A stretch of 64,000 nucleotides of DNA, taken from contig CM059578.1 in the NCBI GenBank assembly GCA_030386875.1, positions 24,723,009 to 24,787,008 of the forward strand, in the 5' to 3' direction. The position numbers were made by a program, and so were the translations under genes. Under the pieces are notes generated by a model. The model did not search any database. It worked only from the letters and a program-made list of their open reading frames with translations, and was not told the DNA's origin. The stretch comes from Morinoia aosen. Its lineage: Eukaryota > Arthropoda > Malacostraca > Amphipoda > Talitridae. Of this stretch, positions 33,176 through 44,919 are shown in pieces (the stretch's first letter is position 1; each line of letters starts with the position of its first letter).

Positions 33176-34990
33176 GAGAAAAACTAGTCCAATATCATAT
33201 ATAAATCAAAATGTATCAATCATGGGACAAGGCAAGGCCAATCATTTATATAAATCCATGGAAGTAAATGAATTTACGTGTACATCAAACTGAGTGGGTG
33301 GCTACTCGAAAATTTGAAAAATAGCTTTTGGAGCATAAATGTTAGCTAGTACCTGGTAACGATCTCGGAGAACCTACTTTACCGCACCTACAAATTTATT
33401 GAATTTACTACTTAAATAATGTTAGAATAATTGTTCTCGTGAGACAGAAGTGAAAAATGAATGTCACACAAGGCTGGCAAGAACATTTTACATCAGGAAT
33501 AGAACAATGTAATAAACGTTCACGGAAAGCAGCCACGATCTAAATGCTATTAACCATATATTTGGGATTTATTTGCAGTCTAATACTCACAAATTGTGTA
33601 CCGTCAGGTGGTTGTAGTCGTCAAAATCCGTGAAGATATTTAAGAATTAAATGGAGAATTCATTTGATCTTTTAAATCGATAATCGCTGGCCCATTTGAG
33701 AGGAAGAGATGATGAACAGACAACCCTAAATTTCAGCAAATGTTGAAACCGTTCAAGATTGAAAAATTTGCCAATCAACTAGAAGTTTCAGGGCACCTTT
33801 CGGTTAACGTTTCTCGTCTGCCTTTTATATTTGGAATATCTACAGTCATGTACGCATGAGCTTAACTATGACCATATGATGAAAAGATGTCTAAGGTAAA
33901 TATTTGCTAGTAGATAATAATACAGCACTTTAAGTAAAGATGAAGATTATTGACTTATCAATTCTTCCCTAACTCATGTATGTATTTACATAATTCGTAC
34001 TAGCTTTTGATCACACCACGTAAAAAACTTTGGATCGGAAATTCGGCAATGAGAGTAATGAGAAAAAGTATTTTGTATTTGCTTTTCAGCATGTATGGCA
34101 GCGTACAGTTATTGTTAAGCTCACAGAATGACGTATTATTTTGGTCATGTGTTCTTTCATAGAAGGAGGAAACCTCCTTCTGCATAAAAATTGGACCCAC
34201 AGTAAGGCATTTGTTATTGACGGAGCTTTTTGCCTAATGTCGGATGAACGGGTGCCTAAAGTCGCTGAACTTATTCGGGCCCACAGGTAGCTATACTCAA
34301 ATTTGACCATTGTACTAGACTAAAGAAACAATCTACTTCTGTATAGCTTGTGGTACATAAATTGTTTGAAAAGAATTGTTTAAACGGTACCTCACTACGG
34401 CACCATTTCTCTGGTGTAGTTTAGAGTTCGTTCTAGTGAGTGAAAGGAATTGTACGATATTTTTAATTCGCTGAATGATGGATAAAAAAGAAATACGGTG
34501 CATATTAGGCTTTATGAGTGGGGGACTTCTTGAATTGTAGTTCAGTTGAGTTTTACTAGAAAAAGGGTTGCATTATTGCTCTTCTTGAATTCATTTATGC
34601 ACAATCTATAACTACAGTTTTATGACAGCTATTCTGTACAGTGAATATCAAGTTAGCTATGATAGTATCATGAACATGCTTCAATTAGAACTGTTGCTTC
34701 TTTTCGTATAAAATAATAACCTATTTTCGATAATGATTTTTATTACAATAATGATCAATTTTCGATATTGATATCCCGGTCGAAAAGTTACTTATAACTC
34801 TAGCTGGGGTCCAACAAACGTTTGTTTGTGTTTCTGTACCTGCAAGTTATCGAATACTTTAAAAGCGCTTTCATCGCTCCTTCGTTAGTACAGATCCCAG
34901 CACTCTTTAATGACCTCGACAAGCAACGCACGTGTGTGATTAAGCACATGATTGCAATTCAGTGTACGAAGAGAGTTATTAAATCTCGAT
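33176..34990. other. Gene-free AT-rich region
   Basis: No feature recognised. Confidence 0.4.
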
Positions 34991-35040
34991 TACGGCTTCG
35001 GTACGCATCACCACAACAAACAGAATGAATGTATAAAGGA
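34991..35040. repeat. Short dispersed repeat, pair with 38058-38108
   Basis: Both copies contain acggcttcggtacgcat and acaaacagaatgaatgtat. Looser similarity extends on both sides. Class unknown. Confidence 0.55.
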
Positions 35041-35154
35041 GGTAACCGAAACAAACATTAAACTATGCTTACCTTCTTCTATTTTTATTCTATTTTTACT
35101 CAGGGTATGAGGGGAACTCAATTGCGCCCCGGCACTCCTGTCTATAAACAAGCT

Positions 35155-35290
35155 AGGATTCAATCTATACTATAATAAGAGCCGCGTCCGTCCGTCCGTC
35201 TGCCTGTCCGAAGCCAGCCTGCAGTGTGAGATGAGCGTATCTGTGATACAAGCTCCAGCCCTATATATTGTGACGGGCCGTGTTCACGCG
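35155..35290 (+). mobile_element. Possible Helitron-like 5' end
   Basis: The phrase tctatactataataagagcc followed by gtccgtccgtccgtctg resembles the 5' ends of insect Helitrons (TC start, ctatact-ataa, then GTCCGTCC-type repeats). I could not place a CTRR 3' end with its hairpin, so this is a weak call. Confidence 0.35.
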
Positions 35291-38057
35291 GCCTCATCAA
35301 CTCTCGAGAGATTGTATTTTTTAATTTCTTACGGCCTTTCTCTCATTTCGCCCTCTTTTTTATTTCAAATAAAGGGGGGTGGACTAGTGATAAATACAAA
35401 CTAGGTTGGTTATCGTGGCGATGCTGATAAACGTGATGCTTTCTGCTGCTGTTGAAGTTATCTGATGAATTTTTCTAATGAGCGAAAATTTTGCTAGCTG
35501 TTTTCTTCCCTCAGAAGTACGTATAACACACGCACCAAAAACTGAGCAAATTGAGATAAATTCATTAATCTAATAAGAAGAGCGCATATAGTCTGGGAAA
35601 AAACTGTGCTACAGTTTCTCCCTGAATCCAGTGAACGCTCCTAGCTGAGTTGAGTGCAGTTTTATTTTAAATATAATAGAAATTTTCATTTCTTGTGGGA
35701 TAATTTCACTACTCACGGCGTAGTTTAGTAGTAAAGCAAATTTAGGAAGGTCACGGTGTAGTGAAACGTTAAATAGGCGTAAATTTTATAAACTTTAACT
35801 TTTCTAAACATGTGTTCGATGATCATGATTGACGTTAGACTGGGTTCACTTCAATCAAAGCATAATAAAAATTCCTGATATTAATCTATAAATTGATTAG
35901 CAGAAGATAACTGTAAAAACTGTGCAAGCTGAATTAAAGGTAAACAAAAACGAACGTGGAACCGTTGTTTTACTCAAAATTTGAATCCTGTAGCCGAAGT
36001 CTCCAACTAAATAATAGATCGTGAAAAGGCATAATAGCACGCATTTATAAATTGCCCACTTTTCACCGTATCGACTGAAAAATTACTCCTAACTTCTTTT
36101 ACTTTCGTAGTAACCGATATTATATTCATGAATGCCTTTCGTTTTAGTAATATATATTCCTAAGCATTTATCGTTTTTCTTTTACCCTTTCGATGAAGAA
36201 TATTAATTTAGGAGAATACCGCTACAATAACGGAGGTGAAGCTTTTTGCTCGCCATTGCTAGTGGGGCGATTTGTATCTTATACGGAGTTAGTAGACCAT
36301 TAGGGCTAACTGCAGTAGCAGTCAGTTGTTTGGAGACAATTGACAAAAACAAGGACTAACTTGCGCGAAAACATCACCAGTATAAAAAAATTATTTCAAC
36401 ATTTACTAGCGAAGTCTGCAGGAAACCAGCAAGTTGTGGAGAGGCAAAGACGAGTAGAAATACAAGCTGAGAATTCTACTCTGAAAAAATATGGCATCCA
36501 TCGTATAAGGACGCAAAAAAAAAACAATTTTATTTGATAATTTAGTCTTTTCACTCCATGGCAGAAATTTATGCCGGTATTACGGAGATCTCGCAGTAAA
36601 AGTTAACTCTGTTAACTTTAACTAAAAGTTTGTGCCATTAGATTAATTCTAGCTGAGATTCTCACTCCAGGTTTAAATTGCACTTGGAGCGGCTCCAATG
36701 GGACTTGGTGTTTTTTTTAAGTCGTCTGAAAAAATTGCAGCTTTATTTCTGAAATATTTGTTTAACAATACTCTTCAAGGAACAAATCTTTTAAATGAAA
36801 AACGTTTCTGCAGCTCAATATAGCATGGAAGATATGGAGAACGCGTGTGTTCCATTGCTTTACATCCTCCAATCTTTCTATCAATGCATTACAAATGTTT
36901 AACTTGACAGCCTTTACAGGGCAGAACGATTAATGTAAGCCAGAAATTTATTTATCTTAATTCAAATCAATGCTGCTCCTAATTCAAATCAATGCAGCTC
37001 ACCGTTTGGCTGATGCTGAGATTGAAGGTGCTCACTAATGATTAGTAACACGCATGCTTAAAAACTAACTTTAAATGATCGATAACGAAACTTATCATTC
37101 CAGAAAAATCCAAGACATTATTCAAGCAGCCCTGGAGCTTAAGTGAATTCACTGAAGTCTCACTCTAAAAATTGAAACCAAAATAACACAAGCTATTAAC
37201 TCGTTCACTGCGCTTCCGCGGCTGTTATTATTGTTGGCTTAGTTAGGTTTAAGTAGCAGAATAGGAAAATCGACTTTACTGCTTCAATAAAGTTTTATTC
37301 TTCATAATAAATGTAAAAAATGAAATTACGCCATAACATTTTACCTCGTACGGTAAAAGTTATTCTTCGAAAAAGTCGTGAAACGTAGAAAAAATGTCAT
37401 CCATTTATACCGTAACATAAATGGGTAATTTACATGTCGGTTCACATGTGGCCTAATACGCAGGGAACGTGTTAATAACCATCTTTCAGTCGAAATGGGT
37501 TGAAGGAATGTTGGATCCAGTAAGAATATCAATAAACACAATGGCAGGTATGGAACCTTGCACAGTACAGGCATGCTTCAGGAACAAGGTGCTGTATACT
37601 TGTTTCTGAAATTGTAGCTAAAGTTCTGTCTCCTTGAGTCTCATATAGCTGTGAACTATTTAATTGAATTGTTATTACCCAATAACATAATTCTCTGATA
37701 ACATTCATAGAAATTCCCTCCTGTCGTACGAAAAAGATAGGCGAGTGTCTCGCACCAAGTGTGACGTAAACACCTCACGTATCAGGGTGACGTATCGCAA
37801 CGTAAACACCTCATCTATAATATTCAAGAAACGTAATCAGCTGAAAAAAGCTATATAATAAAGCAACTAGTGGTTTCAATCCTTAGAGCAATGCTCATAT
37901 TTGAGGAAAAAAATTGTTCTACTAAGTTGTATAAAAAATCTTGCTTTTTATTAAAGCTTGAGCACCATCTGTCGTACCTTTACATGTCTTTTTCAACCCC
38001 AAAGGCTTCACATAGCTGCTTGGTAATTAATCATTGTGAAAGTTTTCATTTATCAAA
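35291..38057. other. Gene-free AT-rich region
   Basis: No feature recognised except a short duplicated phrase, aattcaaatcaatgc, near 36959-36996. Confidence 0.4.
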
Positions 38058-38108
38058 TTTCGACAACGGCTTCGGTACGCATTCCTAAGACAAACAGAAT
38101 GAATGTAT
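38058..38108. repeat. Short dispersed repeat, pair with 34991-35040
   Basis: Same shared phrases as the partner copy. Orientation is the same. Confidence 0.55.
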
Positions 38109-39801
38109 GAATCAAATTCCTGACATGAAAATTGAAGTTCTTATTTTCTTCTATTTACATTCAATTGCTGGTGGTGAATTTCTCAGCTTTCAAAATGATA
38201 AATTTACCAAGTGTTTTTAGAGCTCAGGATTTTTTCGCGAACCCCTCGTCGCTGCATAAGGAGTAACGGAATTCCTGTGTATGGCATGCATACTTCAATC
38301 GTGGAAATACCATGAATGGTAGTTCCTGAACCACTTCCCCTATTATTGTTTGATTCTCTGACCAAATTTACTCACATACTATTACACAATTTTCCCATTA
38401 AGACTGCGAAGCTCTGTCTGTGTTGTTTTATTTCATGTATAGCATAACAGAACAGCATCCCTGAAAGCACTTTCTGCATTCAGAAACAGTTTGCTTTGGA
38501 GACCATGAATTCTCAGATCCCATGGACGATTTGTATAATATTCAGTGGTTTTTCTATTATCATTCCCAAGCAATGAGCAATTTTCTTCGGTTCCCTAAAT
38601 TCTTGCATCTCAAAACACTAAGAAAATTGTGCAAATATAGACATGGAAGAATTATGAAAAGTTGCTTTGAGAACGCCGCAACTATAACATGTTGAAATAG
38701 TTTATTCTTGACCAAGCTGCAACACATGCATGAAACCCCTTTTTAAATGTTTAATGATTTCGATTCAAGTCCTGTCTTATCATTGAATAGTATTACGCTG
38801 CAAATGATTTTTGAGTGAAATAAATTCTGACTCATATAAAGATTTGGCAAGTGGTCAATTAAGAAACGTTTTTTACAGCAACATTCAGTATCATAAAATT
38901 TTTTGATAACGAGAAGGGAACGAGTTTCACAAGCTTAAAAAGAAACAATTTCATTTTAAGACACGCACTAATATTTCAAACATTAAACTCCATTATCTTA
39001 ATCTTTCTAAGCCAAAATTTCCATGGAGCTCCTTTCTTAAAGGAAAATTTCGAAGAATTTGGGGATACTGCAATAAATTCTTGCTGGGAAATGTTTTCTT
39101 CATCAGAAAGTCACGTCAGTACGAGAATTACTTCACATCCGCTTCGGTTTCAGCTAAAGCAAAAAAAAAACATGGGTGCCTCGCTGCCTGACGCAGCTTA
39201 GCTGCGCTTAATTGTATCCATCTTGCAACAGACCGTCGTTCATGACAGAACAAAGCCTTCCTTGTGCTCCAGGATTAGCCTGATGGCTTCGCTTGTTTGC
39301 TAAATTCACAAGCTAATGCCGAAAACGGCTGCGGTCCAAAAATCTGAACGCTTTTTCATCGCGTGCATATTTGCTTTTGCCAACACTTGTGACCACTTCT
39401 AATTTCAAATCAAAGATGGAAGCTACAGAATAAACTTTTAAATAGGAAAACTGACCCCAACCCCAACACTTCAAAAATTACAAATCCTTATTAAAAAAAC
39501 AAATCTTTATATACTGTTTAAAATAATAGGCTCGCTTTCTGTAAGCCAAAACGAAAAATGTCAGAAAGATTTACCGTAAATGGAAATACTGAGAATCGCA
39601 ACTTCCTCCGGAAATCTTCATAAAAATAGACGCAGCAACATCTTGTCGAATGAAATCAGCATTCACACTACAGCTGCAGCTCGTATGCTATAAACACGTC
39701 ACAAGCCCGGTTCCTAGAGAAACGCTCAACTTGAGTCGCTTTATTACCAACCTTAATAACCACCGGCACGCTCTCGCATGAGACGACGCAGCTGAAGGTA
39801 T
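38109..39801. other. Gene-free region upstream of gene C
   Basis: No feature recognised before the core promoter. Confidence 0.4.
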
Positions 39802-39836
39802 TATATAATTCGGAGATCTTGCTCTGTACCAACAGT
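39802..39836 (+). promoter_or_regulatory. Core promoter of gene C (TATA box and initiator)
   Basis: TATATAA at 39802 and an ACAGT initiator-like motif with candidate +1 at A 39834, 32 bp after the box start, as at gene B. The intervening attcggagatcttgct and downstream cctgcaacc match gene B (attcagagatcttgct, ctctgcgacc). Confidence 0.7.
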
Positions 39837-40076
39837 CGCCCTGCAACCGCTGAATAGTGAGTGCAGTTTTATGAGCACCTGAAACTCGTGTTTCATACTT
39901 GACGAGGTGCAACTTCAAAACTCAGCTTCTCTAACATTTTGAACTTGGTGAGCAGCTTAACTCACTGAATTTTGAAAACTGCTAAAAGCTGCAGTTTTCA
40001 ATATCTTTTTGGTTGAAAAGAAAGACTGTTCTCAAAGCAATTTGTTACAGTGTTTCTTTTGCCGCAGACTTCGAAA

Positions 40077-40550
40077 ATGTTTCCTAACATATTGCACCTC
40101 TGTGGAATAGTCGCAGTGTTGTGTTGCGTGTCCTCAGATGTTCATGCAAATGTCAAACCACGCCCTCCGGTTGGCCCAGCCGCTTCTGCTGCAATGATGA
40201 CGTTAATGACACCCAGAGTGGCTACGGATGTAGTTGATCCGATAGAAACGGAAAATTCTTTGTTTCCATCGTCGGAGAACTTGGTTCTTACACCGAGTAA
40301 GAACAGATTCCGCCGTAGCTACCGTGGACTTCCAGGACCTCCTGGTCTACCTGGAAGGCCAAGCTATTACTCAGGCCACGGATCACAAGTCGGACCGGAA
40401 GGAATAGTTGGGGACTCGAACATGTGCAGGGCGTGCACGGAGGCATGCTACAAGAGAGACAACAATTGCGACTGTCGACTTGACTTCGAGTGTATCATGA
40501 AACAGCGTCAGCGCAGGCGGAGGAGGCAACGACTTGCTCAGCGTTTGTGA
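40077..40550 (+). CDS. Gene C: short family member with furin site and cysteine-basic tail, 157 aa
   Basis: Paralog of gene B without the long core. I start at ATG 40077, because the frame opens earlier only at a non-ATG codon and because tttcttttgccgcag just before it looks like an acceptor of a 5' UTR intron. Residues 1-24 are a signal peptide (ILHLCGIVAVLCCVSS). The propeptide is followed by NRFRR|SYRGLPGPPGLPG (furin-type site at 77-80), only about four Gly-X-Y triplets, YYSGHGSQVGP-G as in gene B, and DSNMC. The six-cysteine module starts at Cys 117 (117, 120, 124, 131, 133, 139), and an Arg-rich tail ends the protein. It may approximate the ancestral core-less form. Function unknown. 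Confidence 0.87.
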   Translation: MFPNILHLCGIVAVLCCVSSDVHANVKPRPPVGPAASAAMMTLMTPRVATDVVDPIETENSLFPSSENLVLTPSKNRFRRSYRGLPGPPGLPGRPSYYSGHGSQVGPEGIVGDSNMCRACTEACYKRDNNCDCRLDFECIMKQRQRRRRRQRLAQRL

Positions 40551-41954
40551 TGAAAGAAATGCGGGATGGATTCTTCCTCTTCTGATGATTAGGTGGCCAT
40601 TTTTGCTGGATGGTGAATTCGTAGCATTTATGAGCACGATAGAGAGCCATGGGAGATAAAAAGAGATATTGCCGACTGCGAAAGAAGTTTAAATTCAGTT
40701 TATTATATACCCGTGCTCGATTTAATCTATTGTTCGCGAATTTTACCTTCTTTATCTCCCTGAGTTCTGTAGACCAAATTACAGGACGGGGGAAAGATTT
40801 TTTACTAGATATTATAAATTTTTAGAAGTATTCCATATGCATAAGTCTTCTAGTTCATATGTGTTTAGTTTTAATAACCTTCATATTAATCTTTAACGGA
40901 TACTGATCAATAGAATTTGTCTTTCGTCATGTTTATGAAAAAATCGCCCTTCCTTGATCGAGAAGTTAGTGCTGCCATTTTACATCTGTCAGGCGGAATA
41001 AACAAAAACAAATAAATTCAAAACAGTTATTTTAGAAGAGCTAATTAATTCTTGAAATCTCCCCATTAACATCTAAGAAGTGTGCTTCAATTTCCGTACT
41101 TGAAAAACTTACAAGTTTAGTATCAAGTTCAGCTTTCTATAAGGAGCACGCATAACTGGACCGTACACAGATCGTGGAGTTGATGCACGTGTCATGAAGT
41201 GAATAACTAGTGTTAGACTTGAAAGTTATTATTTAATATTCAAATGAGTGCTGTCCATGAAATCAATTGTGCAATTATGAGTTGAAATTGAGCCTTTGTA
41301 TAAAATATGGTTACGATGGGTTAAAATCTGCAGACTCTTGACAGTTTCTTGACTGAGCATAATTTAAATTTGCAACAGAATTTCTTGCTTCGAACTCACG
41401 TTCATTGAAACTGTGCTCAATTTTCGAGAATAAAAGCAGACTAATTATGTTTAAATCAACTCATGCAACAACAACACACGCTAATTTCTATTGCATTTAC
41501 GAACGTTTAATGTTTGAACGTTTAATGTTTGAGTTATTGTTTGTTTGCTATACCATCACATGGAATTTCGATATTTTCTCCCGTGAATAAAATTGCAAAC
41601 ATTATACGTCACTAATGTTGCATCAATCAAAGGATGTGCGGGATACGATAACCAATTGTGTAAATAAGGAACCTGATTTATAAGTTTAAGCAAATTATAA
41701 ATTAAATAATATAGTGAGTGAAGTGAATTGCTGCAATACCTTTCCTAATCCAATCGTTTGTTATTATTGATTAAAATAAAGTGTTTGAAGATAAAAGATT
41801 GTTTTTTCCTTCTACATTAATGCTTCTCGTTTCCGTCCGCTACGTGGTTGGGGATTTACGTCCATGAATCGCCAAGCCGGTGTGAAGAAACCAACATTAC
41901 ATCTGCTCTTGTCCATCGTTCTGCTCACTTACTGGTATCAAAATCTACCTGGCC
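40551..41954. other. 3' flank of gene C, otherwise gene-free
   Basis: AT-rich. An aataaa lies at about 40996 and another nearby at 41010. No further feature. Confidence 0.4.
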
Positions 41955-42215
41955 AGAAATAGGTAGACAATAAAAAACAATCTTTTCGCAGAAATAGATA
42001 CGTTGAAAAATAATTCTTTGGCTGAAATAGATGAACGTTAAAAAAAAATTTTACCAGAAATAGATACACATTAAAAACAATTTTTGGCAGAAATAGATAC
42101 ACAATAAAAACATTTTTTTTGGCAGAAATAGATAAACATTGGCAAACAATTTTTTGGCAGAAACAGATAAATATTCAAAAACAATTTTTTACCAGAAATA
42201 GATAAACATTAAAGA
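41955..42215. repeat. Degenerate 36-40-bp tandem repeat (about 7 units)
   Basis: Units contain gcagaaatagatacacatta and aaaacaattttttg, variable in length. Confidence 0.8.
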
Positions 42216-43317
42216 ACACGTTATTGGTTTGCCAGCGTTATAAACTGAAATGATTCATGACCCAAAAATGTTGAGCACGGTTCTCCAGTCCTATGACTGG
42301 GCCAGTACGTACGTCCTGGAACTTATCGCACAAGGCAACAAGAGCACACCGTCACTGTCGTGTTGGTTCCTAGACTACACAGGATTGTATGCAACCACGA
42401 GAACGTATTGTTAGCTCATTTTCGTTAAATCTTAACAACAATCAAAAAAGTACAAATGAATTCACGTCACGCAGCCAGGATTAAAGACTCCACTCAAACA
42501 TCAGACGCGTTACATGCAACGGCCTTGGTAGAAGACGACTGTAAACTAACGCTCGAGCTTAGGAGCAGCCCTGTTAGCATGAGAACGGTCGATCAGAAGA
42601 CTCTGTAGTTCGTTGAGCTTGATTCTCATATCCTTATCTTATCCCAAGTGGCCCACCACTTGACGGCTCTGTTACTCGAAGTGTTCTCCTTGAGGTAATG
42701 CTGTAATGCGAGGGTACATTCATCAGGGAATCCAATCTCATAGGATTTACCATTGCTAATGATTCACTAACTTACAAAATTCTCCTACTATCGATTTACT
42801 TGTGCGTACACTTATAATTTTGATCAAGTAATTCGTCCATCCATTCATTTCGCATCAACCTTTGCATACATTATCACTACTGTCTACTCCAGTTTATTCA
42901 TCCATGCGTCCACTCTGCATTCATCCTTGTTAACACTACATATATAATAGATCTCCAATTTCTGCTGGAATTTCTCAGTATTAATTATTTAACTAATTTC
43001 TTGTGCATTCACTTTACCATACAATAAAAAATAATTTAAAAATAATTTAAAATTATAATTTTTCCCACACACTGAAAAGTAATTCATTAATTTATCGTCT
43101 CTCTTATCTTGGCTCCACTAATAATGATTCGAAAATTACCTTCGGAAGTAACCTTGAACAAAGTAAAAATGAAAACGATCAACTTTACTAAGCTTGTTTA
43201 TTTGATCAACTGAGAAAAACAATCCGTGTTTCGTGATCATATTAAGAGTAAACATTTATGAGTCCAAAATGCTGACGTTTCAACGATGTCTCATCTGGAC
43301 GTGGGCATAAGTTAATG
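42216..43317. other. Gene-free region
   Basis: No feature recognised. Confidence 0.4.
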
Positions 43318-43420
43318 TTAAGGTATTTTAGTAACCAATGTTTCAACATTTCATGTTTGAACTTTATTGGAAAGAAACTGTTTTCGTTTTTTTTCTTTCT
43401 TTCTTTCTTTCATTGTTTTT
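43318..43420 (+). mobile_element. (CTTT)-tailed retroposon end, degraded
   Basis: Contains ttagtaaccaatg, tattggaaagaaactgtttt and a TTTC run, like the end of 17531-17693. Confidence 0.5.
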
Positions 43421-44884
43421 TTTCAGCTTCATACTGCATTTTATTAAATTACTCGTTTAGTTACACTTATTTTGCTCAACATTCTTCCACTAATCTAGGT
43501 CTTCTTCCAATATATATTAGGGTTGGTCTTTAGGCCTGCATTTACTCTCATCGTCCTGTGCTTTTCAGTATAATCGATGGCCCACAACAATGGAGTCTCT
43601 GGCGTACTCGAAGATAAGTTTTTGTTGCGCTTGAGATACTCTTCCTTTGTACGAGGACTGATTGCAACGTTTATCCATCAGAAATTGACTGTCGAGGACA
43701 AAAGACTCTGAAAAAAAAAGCAATTTTTATTATTAATTTCCTTATATAAGCCTCCATGCCTCACATGACTTCTTCAGCAGTGATGCGCAGTAATATAGTT
43801 TTCAGACCAAGATTTCTGTGTTGAGAGTTGTTTTACTAAAGAAATTAGTCTTATGGCGCAAGTTTTCGTTGAGTAATCTATGCAGTTCACTCGTCAACTT
43901 ACGATCCGCATGCTGCACGAATTGACACTGCCAAATAAGGTATTTAGAATTTATTTTTAAGCAGTTATCTCCTTGAGCTCAATTCACTCGTATGGAAGTC
44001 AACGTATTTGGCTGGCCACCAACTGGCCTTAATGTTGATGCATATTTTTCCTGTTAAGGTGACTCAATGCATCACTTAGTTTAATAATGAACTGTTGGGT
44101 TGAAAGTAGACTGGCTGTTACTGTCAGTTGCATTCGTGAAGACGGTCAGCATAAATTAGCTCAGAGCGAAAATATTATTTACTTTTTGAAATAGAGGGAG
44201 GGAGCAAATAAGGCTGCAGTACGTAATGTATTGACCTTATCAGTGTATTATTCCAGTGATCAGTGTGTTGTCATGTTTCACGTATGTTCCCGAACCATTT
44301 ATTTGTGACAGGTTAATATAATTCAACGCAATCCATGAAACGAACTTTCAATCTTAAATTTTAATCCGAAACAAATTCCCCACGTTGTGGAGATTGCACT
44401 CATATCGCCAGGGTGAACATTTACGAACCTCACAGGGTCTGCCACACTCGGAAGTCTCTGCATCTGAGCATCGGAGATACACTTTTAATTAAACATTATT
44501 TCCGATACACAATAGGCGCTAATGGATCACGTCCGAGGGTAAAATTTCTGTAGTCAAACCTTTGCGGGGCTTTGTCCTCAATAGTGACGAAACAGCTGCT
44601 TTACTTGATGTTCCAATTGATAAACACATCATTAGCGCTACTTTTTGGCCGATCAATATCACGTTGTTTTTCTTCTGACCGATCAATAACTCATCACTTC
44701 TGTCAAAAAATGTGGCCGCTATTCACACTCTTAGTTCTAAATACGCGACCAGCGTGTGAGTCCTAGGACAACTTTGTTAACAGTGTAAAGGAGAGGTATT
44801 TTTGAGTTAATGAAGCTTTCCATTTTGCTAAAAATGGATGAGGATTTTCTGAGCAGCACTAGAGGTCAGTCAAGACAGCAGCGC
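43421..44884. other. Gene-free region
   Basis: No feature recognised. Confidence 0.4.
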
Positions 44885-44919
44885 AGGCATCATCCCTGCG
44901 TGCAGCAGGGATGATGCCT
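44885..44919. repeat. Perfect 15-bp hairpin
   Basis: aggcatcatccctgc and its exact complement, separated by gtgca. It stands alone, with no T-run after it and no relatives in the window. Confidence 0.8.

Noticed and set aside
44885..44919. Bacterial-type terminator or microRNA precursor
   Set aside because: The 15-bp stem is too short for a microRNA precursor and the genome is eukaryotic; there is no T-run.
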